Position numbers and translations under genes: made by a program
Shown here: positions 25,921 to 34,788 of the stretch, one piece after another
How positions within the stretch are numbered: position 1 is the first letter of the stretch
How the letters are laid out: the number at the start of each line of letters is the position of its first letter
Assembly: GCF_016801865.2 (NCBI RefSeq)
Contig: NC_068938.1
Location: 190,919,409-190,983,408 of the forward strand
Length of the DNA stretch: 64,000 bases
Direction of reading: 5' to 3'
Origin: Culex pipiens pallens
Taxonomy: Eukaryota; Arthropoda; Insecta; Diptera; Culicidae
Notes under the pieces: model-generated
What the model was told of the DNA's origin: nothing
Databases searched by the model: none
The model's input: only the letters and a program-made list of their open reading frames with translations

Positions 25921-26494
25921 GAAAATTCCCTATAATTTACCTTTAGGATATCTCAGCAACCAGCATTCAGAGATCAACAAATAGGAAAATTCCGAAAATA
26001 TATATATTTTTTTTGCAGGTGCGCTTTTCCTCGCTGATAAAGTATTTTTAGATAGCAAAAAACTGAACAACTAAAAAAAAATATTTTGAAAGTCATTTTC
26101 AATTGCAAGTTTGATTTTTCATCATAAAAATGATTTTCAAAATTTTGTTTGACGATATTTTAACTTTATCTAAATTTAATTTTATTTTTTTAAATATATA
26201 TTTTTCGAAAATGCACATCTCTGGTTTGAGAATCCTGAACTCTAAAGCAAAAGGTGCTACTCTTTGCCACCTAAAAAATGTTAAAAAAAATTCGAAAACA
26301 ATATTATATATCATATGAATTGGACTATAAGTCATTAAAAGTTAAAAAAATCGAGAATTTTTACCGTTTGCTTATTTTTTCTGAAAAGTTTATCACAAAC
26401 ATTTACCAAATCGGTCTAAAAATCTCTTCTCAAAATAGATATTTTTTTAAAAACACATGCCCCTTGTGATGCAAATGACTAAAAAAGTATAAAA
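25921..26494. other. AT-rich DNA, nothing recognised
   Basis: AT-rich sequence with short mirrored open frames. No element boundary or exon could be supported. Confidence 0.3.
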
Positions 26495-26615
26495 ATTCAA
26501 TTTGCTAGCCATGGTTTTAACATTTGAATGAAAAAAAGTGTTTAAAAATGCTTTATATACCTGTCCAGTTGTTTTGCAATCATTAGTTTCCAAAATACCC
26601 AAGTATTGACGATAT
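26495..26615 (-). mobile_element. First part of a split MITE family D copy
   Basis: This segment aligns in reverse with 16970-17080 (ccatggttttaacatttgaa; gttttgcaatcattagtttc; aagtattgacgat). The match stops at 26615. Its continuation (T-run, ttgcattgaaattt, ccagctcaaacatgctaaat) is found at 51801, immediately past the far end of the 25-kb block. Confidence 0.7.
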
Positions 26616-26830
26616 AGGGGAAGGTGGGGCAAGACGACCATATGGGGCAAGAGGAACAATCGCTCGTACGGCCGTAATTTTTACAATTTTGATTATTTCC
26701 AGTATGAAGAATTGTTGCTATCAATGCAATTAGCTGATTCTACTACCACATAACCGCCAAAACGACGTAAACGCCACGGGGCATAAGGTTAAATGAAGTT
26801 TTTTTTTCAAAACTTTTGTTTTCTTATAAT
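26616..26830. mobile_element. Left end of the GGGGCAAG-type element that hosts the 25-kb block
   Basis: It starts taggggaaggtggggcaaga, with a second ggggcaagaggaac just inside. The matching inverted end is at 51783-51800. Between the two ends lie all the nested repeats described below. The stretch is interrupted at 26830 by a retroposon and resumes at 27516. Confidence 0.65.
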
Positions 26831-27515
26831 CTAATCTAATCTAATCTAATCAGACCCTAGCGCAGCCAATCTTTCGAAGGGATCCTGGAGAGTGCCTTAG
26901 GTTAGATGACGCCTAGCACTCTTCTTGTCATTTATTAACATTTGTAGTGCGCCATTGCATCGGAATACATTGAAACATCACAAGCGTTAAAGCGGCCAGG
27001 CCTACTGCGTAAAGCCGTATCGCAAAGATGACTCGTAATTGGGTTGAGTTTGAGCACTGAGTGTTCGAACAACAACACAATTCTGAATCGACAGGGGAGG
27101 AAGAAGCGTGGGGACACACCACCATACGCTCCGAGATTTTGGTTGTATTCGTTGGGAGCACCATGCTAAGAAGGTTTGGTACTCCGGGACCCTCTGGGAT
27201 AGGACATTGTATTTCCACGAATGCCCTGGACACTATTTGCCGTGGTTATAGCGCCACAACTCGCTCTCTGTAAAAGTACTCCTAATTCCAGTCCATGCTC
27301 ACCAAGTCGTCATGGCCTAGTGGTTAGCATTTTTGCTTACCAATCCAAAGGACGGAGGATCGAACCCCGCCTCGAGCGACTTAGATTTTTCGTTCATATT
27401 CATCATTTTAAATTAATGTGTTCTTAACTTTCTCGTTGGGAGCAGATGGGAATCGAACCCAGAACCATTCGCTTACAAAGCGAACACCGTAACCAGTCAG
27501 CCACGGCCGCTCCTT
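26831..27515 (-). mobile_element. Retroposon with two opposed tRNA-like modules, 20-bp target duplication
   Basis: A perfect 20-bp direct repeat flanks the element (26811-26830 and 27516-27535). Read on the minus strand it starts GGAGCGGCCGTGGC, has a tRNA-Thr-like module (anticodon arm TTCGC-tttgtaa-GCGAA, anticodon TGT) at 27430-27513, then a second tRNA-like module in the opposite orientation at 27306-27386 (box A tggcctagtgg, box B ggatcgaaccc), a body of about 450 bp, and a (TTAGA/GATTA)n tail. A second complete copy is at 59748-60434. It is longer than a typical SINE and most resembles a two-tRNA ('Twin'-like) design, but with the modules head-on. Confidence 0.88.
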
Positions 27516-28063
27516 AACTTTTGTTTTCTTATAATATATGGAAAGTACAAAATAAGGCTTAGGGACCGTTTTAAGGCTCATTTTATCAAAATGCTATTTT
27601 TCCTAGATCAGTAGTGTCCCTTCCAATGACTTGCACCTATTATAAAGTATGATTTAACTTTATTATTTATTATTATTTTTGTTGATAGCTTTAAAAAAAT
27701 CTTGTTCAGGTGGGGCAAGTGTACCATATGCATTTTTAGTATGAAAAAAGGTGCAGGTGGTTATGTTACACATGACCAGTATGACAAAGAACTTAGCAGA
27801 AAAGCTTTTAAAATTAAGCAATTTTGTTGAATTATGCGTCAGATAAAATCAAAACATTATTGGATTTATATTTTCGTTTAATTTCTCTTTAAGCTCCGTA
27901 TTAAAAAAAGGTGCAGGTGGTTATGTTCTACATGACCAATATGACAAAGAACTTTGTACAAAACTCAAAAAATCATGCTATTTTTATTTATATTTTTTAA
28001 TTCTTTGCCAATTTATTTAATCCTGAGTAATTAATTCTAATTAAATATTTGCATTCAATGGCA
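27516..28063. other. Continuation of the host GGGGCAAG-type element
   Basis: AT-rich DNA with ggtggggcaagtgtacca near 27711 and a near-repeated segment (ggtgcaggtggttatgtt at about 27750 and 27912). Both near-repeats are followed by atgacaaagaact, a motif that recurs inverted at the far end of family B leaders. It fits an internal part of the element starting at 26616. Confidence 0.45.
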
Positions 28064-28982
28064 CCTCTGTGGATATAAATTGCCCATATTGCCCCAAGTC
28101 GAATGGCTCGATAAACGTCCCCCCGGTAGAACCTTCCCTCAGGGCCATGGCTACTCCGGGTGTGGCCAATCCTGTTAAAATGGACATTTTCACTACCAGT
28201 ATCAAAAACCATGAATTTTGATACCCATATTGCCCCAAGTCGAATGGTTCGATAAATGTCCCCCCGGTAGAACCTTCTCCAAGGCACTGGCCACTCCGGG
28301 TGTGGCCAATATCCTACCAGTTTGGTCCCAACCCCAGTCACCGAACCATGGTGGCCCATACGGCAAAGGCACGGATCAATATGCCGAAGGTCTTGGGTTC
28401 GAGTCTCGGTACCGGTTCGTTTTTTTATGGATGAACTTTTTTTTGAAAATGAACCCATGAGTAAAGTACTCTCGGTAATTTCGGGATTTATCCTCTCAGT
28501 CCGCACACAGTAACATTTTACTACCGAATCGTGCTCTTTATACTCTCGAATGCCGATGTCCAGTTCTGGGTGCAGTATCAAAAACCATGAATTTTGATAT
28601 CCATATTGCCCCAAGTCGTATGGTTCGATAAATGTACCCCCGGTAGAACCTTCTTCAGGACACTGGCCACTCCGGGTGTGGCCAATCCTGTCAAAATGGC
28701 CATTTTCACTATCAGTATCAAAAACCATAAATTTTGATACCCATATTGCCCCAAGTCGAATGGTTCGATAAATGTCCCCCCGGTAGAACCTTTCCTCAGG
28801 GCCATGGCCACTCCGGGTGTGGCCAATCCTGACAAAATGGCCATTTTCACTATCAGTATCAAAAACCATGAATTTTGATACCCATATTGCCCCAAGTCGA
28901 CTGGTTCGATAAATATCCCCCCGGTAGAACCTTCCCTCAGGGCCATGGCCACTCCGGGTGTGGCCAATATCCTACCAGTTTG
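28064..28982 (-). repeat. Family A 141-bp tandem repeats, first block
   Basis: About five 141-bp units lie in minus orientation relative to the main array, interrupted by a tRNA-like insertion. Each unit contains AAAATGGCCATTTT, a GGCCAC-7-GTGGCC dyad and GTATCAAA...TTTTGATAC. The 290-codon minus-strand frame across it exists because 141 is divisible by three. Confidence 0.85.
28337..28578 (+). mobile_element. tRNA-derived insertion in family A repeats
   Basis: Bases 28343-28418 resemble a tRNA: GAACC and GGTTC pair as an acceptor stem, box A is tggcccatacgg and box B is ggttcgagtctc. A body of about 160 bp follows before the 141-bp repeat resumes at gtatcaaaaacc. The anticodon arm is irregular. 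It is probably a SINE, distinct from the other families here; ends and target duplication are unclear. Confidence 0.5.
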
Positions 28983-29215
28983 GTCCCAACCCCATTGCCT
29001 TAAATCATTCTGGTTTTCGAGTGACCGATCTAACAATCTTCGTTAGAACAGAATTCCTCCCAAGTTGGTGCACAACCTGTGTCTTTCAATGTGTGCATGT
29101 GTGTGTGAGCAATAAAATTACCACCGTCGATCCGTCTCTGACGGATTTTCGAATAAAACTAAAATTGTTCAGAGGCTATCTGTTAGCTTATATAGTTAGC
29201 ATGAAATGTGGCAAC
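28983..29215 (-). repeat. Family A leader, copy 1
   Basis: A non-repeated module that adjoins the array and is found three times (here, 29283-29520 inverted, 33600-33905). On the minus strand it holds a TATA-like box in ctaactatataagctaacag and runs towards the 141-bp repeats, the arrangement expected of a promoter-leader. Confidence 0.65.
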
Positions 29216-29282
29216 ATGGTGCAAATTTTGCCTCGTCTCCTGCTTTCTTGGAACTGTCACGCGAGAATGCTGCACCATTGTT

Positions 29283-29529
29283 GCCACATTTCATGCTAAC
29301 TATATAAGCTAACAGATAGCCTCTGAACAATTTTAGTTTTATTCGAAAATCCGTCAGAGACGGATCGACGGTGGTAATTTTATTGCTCACACACACATGC
29401 ACACATTGAAAGACACAGGTTGTGCACCAACTTGGGAGGAATTCTGTTCTAACGAAGATTGTTAGATCGGTCACTCGAAAACCAGAATGATTTAAGGAAA
29501 CGGGGTTGGGACCAAACTGGTAGGATATT
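29283..29529 (+). promoter_or_regulatory. Leader with TATA box, left arm of palindrome
   Basis: Contains aactatataagctaac about 220 bp before the first 141-bp unit, in an orientation that would drive transcription into the array. The same arrangement is present on the other arm. Promoter activity is inferred from the motif only. Confidence 0.4.
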
Positions 29530-31205
29530 GGCCACACCCGGAGTGGCCATGGTCCTGAGGGAAGGTTCTACCGGGGGGACATTTATCGAACCATTCGACT
29601 TGGGGCAATATGGGTATCAAAATTCATGGTTTTTGATACTGGTAGTGAAAATGGCCATTTTGACAGGATTGGCCACACCCGGAGTGGCCATGGCCCTGAG
29701 GGAAGGTTCTACCGGGGGGACATTTATCGAACCATTCGACTTGGGGCAATATGGGTATCAAAATTCATGGTTTTTGATACTGGTAGTGAAAATGGCCATT
29801 TTGACAGGATTGGCCACACCCGGAGTGGCCATGGCCCTGAGGGAAGGTTCTACCGGGGGGACATTTATCGAACCATTCGACTTGGGGCAATATGGGTATC
29901 AAAATTCATGGTTTTTGATACTGGTAGTGAAAATGGCCATTTTGACAGGATTGGCCACACCCGGAGTGGCCATGGCCCTGAGGGAAGGTTCTACCGGGGG
30001 GACATTTATCGAACCATTCGACTTGGGGCAATATGGGTATCAAAATTCATGGTTTTTGATACTGGTAGTGAAAATGGCCATTTTGACAGGATTGGCCACA
30101 CCCGGAGTGGCCATGGCCCTGAGGGAAGGTTCTACCGAGGGGACATTTATCGGACCATTCGACTTGGGGCAATATGGGTATCAAAATTCATGGTTTTTGA
30201 TACTGGTAGTGAAAATGGCTATTTTGACAGGATTGGCCACACCCGGAGTGACCATGGCCCTGAGGGAAGGTTCTACCGGGGGGACATTTATCGAACCATT
30301 CGACTTGGGGCAATATGGGTATCAAAATTCATGGTTTTTGATACTGGTAGTGAAAATGGCCATTTTGACAGGATTGGCCACACCCGGAGTGGCCATGGCC
30401 CTGAGGGAAGGTTCTACCGGGGGGACATTTATCGAACCATTCGACTTGGGGCAATATGGGTATCAAAATTCATGGTTTTTGATACTGGTAGTGAAAATGG
30501 CCATTTTGACAGGATTGGCCACACCCGGAGTGGCCATGGCCCTGAGGGAAGGTTCTACCGGGGGGACATTTATCGAACCATTCGACTTGGGGCAATATGG
30601 GTATCAAAATTCATGGTTTTTGATACTGGTAGTGAAAATGGCCATTTTGACAGGATTGGCCACACCCGGAGTGGCCATGGCCCTGAGGGAAGGTTCTACC
30701 GAGGGGACATTTATCGGACCATTCGACTTGGGGCAATATGGGTATCAAAATTTATGGTTTTTGATACTGGTAGTGAAAATGGCCATTTTGACAGGATTGG
30801 CCACACCCGGAGTGGCCATGGCCCTGAGGGAAGGTTCTACCGGGGGGACATTTATCGAACCATTCGACTTGGGGCAATATGGGTATCAAAATTCATGGTT
30901 TTTGATACTGGTAGTGAAAATGGCCATTTTGACAGGATTGGCCACACCCGGAGTGACCATGGCCCTGAGGGAAGGTTCTACCGGGGGGACATTTATCTAA
31001 CCATTCGACTTGGGGCAATATGGGTATCAAAATTTATGGTTTTTGATACTGGTAGTGAAAACGGCCATTTTGACAGGATTGATCACACTCGGAGTGGCCA
31101 GTGCCATGGGGAATGTTCTTCCGGGAGGACATTTACGGAACCAAATAAATTGGGGCAATATGGGTATACAAATGCATGGTTTTCGATACTGGTATTAAAA
31201 ATTAC
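29530..31205 (+). repeat. Family A array, left arm (12 x 141 bp)
   Basis: Unit starts (ggccac or a variant) fall at 29530, 29671, 29812, 29953, 30094, 30235, 30376, 30517, 30658, 30799, 30940 and 31081, an exact 141-bp period. The innermost unit is diverged. Two plus-strand frames (29459-31000 and 29626-31239) stay open throughout, giving 47-residue repeats. Marked variants (gaggggac..cggacc; gtgacc) recur at spacings that show internal unit duplication. Confidence 0.95.
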
Positions 31206-32582
31206 GGGAAGGTTTTCCCGGGAGGGTTCTGTTGGATGACGTTGTAGGGCTTTGGTGTATTGGGCAAAGTTGTAGAGGAGAAAATTTCATGAAAGTTTGT
31301 CAAAGGTGCCAAATTTGTAGCTCTTAATCTACTCGAAATATATGCCATTTTTGCAAAAATGGTAAAAAAGCACTTTTTTGGTGATAACTTAAAATGTTAG
31401 CATTTTAGCGGCCTACTATGTTTTGAAGAGTTGTTTATGACATAAAATTACCCATCTTTGCCGAAGACAGCAAAATGTTTTGAGCCTTTATTGAGGAGTT
31501 TAAAAAAATTAAGTGATTTTGAGCCTATTTTCAAGTTGCAATGTTTTCAAATGGCGCATTTTGGCGCATAATCGAACAATGCACCTGAAAGTACACACTT
31601 TCAACTACATTTTCTGAAAATATTTTCGTGTTTATTTGTGTCTATTTTCAGATATCTCAATTTGAATTCGTCAGATTTTTAATAAATTTATTTATAAATG
31701 TTATTCGAAATCATAATGAATACAAGGTGAAAATCGGTAAATTGAAGGGTAAATTGATCGATTTTTATGGAAATTACATCGTCTATGAAAAATTACGACA
31801 ACTTTTCCAGAGTGACCTAATATAACAGGAAATACTTAATTCTAAATACGGACAATCATTTAAAATTTTCACTTACATTATTTTTGAGAAAACATGTTTT
31901 TATTCATAATTTTAAAATGTATATCATAATTTTAAGCATGAACAATGTATTTTCCATAAAAAACGATCAATTTACCGATTATTACCACGTTTCAATAAGA
32001 TTCCGCTTAAAAATTATAATTAAATTGATTAAAAACCGTCAAATTCAAATTGAGATATCTAAAAATAGACACCGATAGACACGGAGATATATTCAGAAAA
32101 TCTAGTTGAAAGTGTGTACTTTCATGTGCATTGTTCGGTTTTGCGCCAAAATGCGCCATTTTGAAAACATTGCAACTTGAAAATAGGCTCAAAATCACTT
32201 AAAAATGGTTATAAGTAAAAGTAAAAGTAAATCTTTCCCAGTTCCTGAGGGGAACACCCTTGAAGAGTATCGGGGCCAGCAATTACAAAGCGGATTCTGT
32301 GGCAGTTTCAAAAATGGTTATAACTCCTCAATAAAGGCTCAACACATTTTGCTGTCTTCGGCAAAGATGTGTAATTTTATGTCATAAACAAATCTTCAGA
32401 ACATAGTAGGCCGCTAAAATGCTAACATTTTAAGTTATCACCAAAAAAGTGCTTTTTTACCATTTTTGCAAAAATGGCATATATTTCGAGTAGATTAAGA
32501 GCTACAAATTTGGCACCTTTGACAAACTTTCATGAAATTTTCTCCTCTACAACTTTGCCCAATACACCAAAGCCCTACAACG
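31206..32582. repeat. Centre of the family A palindrome
   Basis: Inverted segments about 31206-31620 and 32100-32582 include ttgtagggctttggtgtatt and its inverse. The inner part (31621-32100) is also partly inverted (gatatctcaatttgaatt and its inverse), so symmetry runs to the middle. AT-rich, with no gene. The phrase tttgccgaagacagcaaaat is a variant of a motif dispersed across the window. Confidence 0.8.
32215..32309 (-). mobile_element. 5'-truncated tRNA-Thr SINE with 14-bp target duplication
   Basis: Matches the 3' third of the SINE at 15542-15860 (tcccagttcctgaggggaac; gagtatcggggccagcaatt). A perfect 14-bp direct repeat AAAAATGGTTATAA flanks it (32201-32214, 32310-32323). The mirror position in the left arm (about 31490-31510) lacks it, so insertion followed formation of the palindrome. 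Confidence 0.88.
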
Positions 32583-33599
32583 TCATCCAACAGAACCCTC
32601 CCGGGAAAACCTTCCCGTAATTTTTAATACCAGTATCGAAAACCATGCATTTGTATACCCATATTGCCCCAATTTATTTGGTTCCGTAAATGTCCTCCCG
32701 GAAGAACATTCCCCATGGCACTGGCCACTCCGAGTGTGATCAATCCTGTCAAAATGGCCGTTTTCACTACCAGTATCAAAAACCATAAATTTTGATACCC
32801 ATATTGCCCCAAGTCGAATGGTTAGATAAATGTCCCCCCGGTAGAACCTTCCCTCAGGGCCATGGTCACTCCGGGTGTGGCCAATCCTGTCAAAATGGCC
32901 ATTTTCACTACCAGTATCAAAAACCATGAATTTTGATACCCATATTGCCCCAAGTCGAATGGTTCGATAAATGTCCCCCCGGTAGAACCTTCCCTCAGGG
33001 CCATGGTCACTCCGGGTGTGGCCAATCCTGTCAAAATAGCCATTTTCACTACCAGTATCAAAAACCATGAATTTTGATACCCATATTGCCCCAAGTCGAA
33101 TGGTCCGATAAATGTCCCCTCGGTAGAACCTTCCCTCAGGGCCATGGCCACTCCGGGTGTGGCCAATCCTGTCAAAATGGCCATTTTCACTACCAGTATC
33201 AAAAACCATGAATTTTGATACCCATATTGCCCCAAGTCGAATGGTTCGATAAATGTCCCCCCGGTAGAACCTTCCCTCAGGGCCATGGCCACTCCGGGTG
33301 TGGCCAATCCTGTCAAAATGGCCATTTTCACTACCAGTATCAAAAACCATGAATTTTGATACCCATATTGCCCCAAGTAGAATGGTTCGATAAATGTCCC
33401 CCCGGTAGAACCTTCCCTCAGGGCCATGGCCACTCCGGGTGTGGCCAATCCTGTCAAAATGGCCATTTTCACTACCGGTATCAAAAACCATGAATTTTGA
33501 TACCCATATTGCCCCAAGTCGAATGGTTCGATAAATGTCCCCCCGGTAGAACCTTCCCTCAGGGCCATGGCCACTCCGGGTGTGGCCAATATCCTACCA
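32583..33599 (-). repeat. Family A array, right arm (7 x 141 bp)
   Basis: The same units as the left arm, on the opposite strand, with five fewer copies. The diverged innermost unit, the gtgacc-type units and the cctcgg variant appear in the same order from the centre as on the left. The difference is therefore loss or gain of whole units. Minus-strand frames of 302 and 278 codons are period artefacts. Confidence 0.95.
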
Positions 33600-33915
33600 G
33601 TTTGGTCCCAACCCCGTTTCCTTAAATCATTCTGGTTTTCGAGTGACCGATCTAACAATCTTCGTTAGAACAGAATTCCTCCCAAGTTGGTGCACAACCT
33701 GTGTCTTTCAATGTGTGCATGTGTGTGTGAGCAATAAAATTACCACCGTCGATCCGTCTCTGACGGATTTTCGATTAAAACTAAAATTGTTCAGAGGCTA
33801 TCTGTTAGCTTATATAGTTAGCATGAAATGTGGCAACATGGTGCAAATTTTGCCTCGTCTCCTGCTTTCTTGGAACTGTCACGCGAGAATGCTGCACCAT
33901 TGTTGCCACATTTCA
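33600..33915 (-). promoter_or_regulatory. Leader with TATA box, right arm of palindrome
   Basis: Reverse complement of the left-arm leader, ending in the shared terminus gcaccattgttgccacattt. Its TATA-like box points into the right-arm array, so predicted transcripts from the two arms converge on the centre. Confidence 0.4.
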
Positions 33916-34129
33916 TTCGTTGCAGACCCCTTCCGCAGTACCAAGCATGCAACATTTTCGTAACGCGCGACATTTTTCGTTTTTCTGGATTGACACCTCA
34001 CCAGAATAGAGCCCTTAGGACAAAGTTCTTTGTCAAAAACATGATATCTCTATAATTCGATGTTTGTCCCCCAATTGGAACAATCGTGAGGTAGCGGCCT
34101 CTCCAGATTGTTGCCACCTTTTTCGAAAT
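33916..34129. repeat. Family B terminal fragment and short spacer
   Basis: Bases 33918-34037 (gtaccaagcatgcaacattt to ggacaaagttctttgtcaaa) match the outer end of the family B leader at 47821-47944 and 51145-51268. About 90 bp of unmatched DNA follows. Confidence 0.7.
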
Positions 34130-34712
34130 GGCCAGTATTGTAAACCATGAGTTGTGATACCCATATTGCCAAAACTCGTTGGTTCAATAGATGTCTTCCC
34201 GGGAAAACTTTCCTTTAGGGCACCGGCCACTTAACTTTTTCTAAATTGCCATTTTCATTACCAATATCAAAAACCATGAAATTTGATACCAATATTGCCC
34301 AAAACCGTATGGTTCGGTAAATGTCCTCCCGGGAGAACCCGCCTGAGGGCACCGGCCACTCCAGGTTGTGGCCAATACTGTCAAAATGGCCATTTTCATT
34401 ACCAGTATTGAAAATCAAGAAGTTTGATACCCATGTTGTCCAGTCTCGTATGGCCTTCCATCGGAACACCCCTAAGGAATCTGGCCACTCCGGGTCTTGT
34501 GGCAAGAATATTCCGGTGGCTCTCAATTATTCTGGCTGGCCTGCCTCCGCTTGGTCTGCTCCTAGCTCCGGGCTAGCTGCTTTTCGGCCAACTGATTCTG
34601 GGCCTCCAGGCCATCTGCTTCCAGGTCCAGGTTGTTGTTTACTCCTCGGCGTCCAACGATAGAATGGTTTCCCAGGGTTGACCGAGCGGGGTTATATTGG
34701 CTTAGAATGGTG
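34130..34712 (-). repeat. Family B 141-bp repeats with leader, partial copy
   Basis: About three diverged 141-bp units (34130-34530) are followed by the B leader (34540-34712), including ccaggccatctgcttccagg and, on the minus strand, a degenerate TATA region. It differs at many positions from the two near-identical B copies further right, so it is an older relative. Confidence 0.75.
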
Positions 34713-34788
34713 ACGGATGCCCCGCCCCTTTCCGCCGGTTATCCCATTCTTACGTCATTCGCTTTTTGATGCACTGGTGGGGATAAGA

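Larger units (their letters stand above)
29215..33915. mobile_element. Large palindromic foldback element (family A)
   Basis: Two arms converge on a centre near 31860. Each arm reads inward as a TATA-bearing leader, a tandem array of 141-bp units (12 left, 7 right), a module of about 400 bp, and an inner AT-rich inverted part. Apart from unit number and one SINE in the right arm, the arms are nearly identical. The build (long inverted repeats made of tandem subrepeats) recalls Drosophila FB elements, but no sequence relation to FB is claimed. No transposase is visible. Confidence 0.8.

Noticed and set aside
29459..31239. Plus-strand frames of 513 and 537 codons as protein genes
   Set aside because: They are two overlapping frames over the same 141-bp tandem repeat. 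The period is a multiple of three, so an open unit stays open in every copy. No start context or domain supports either.
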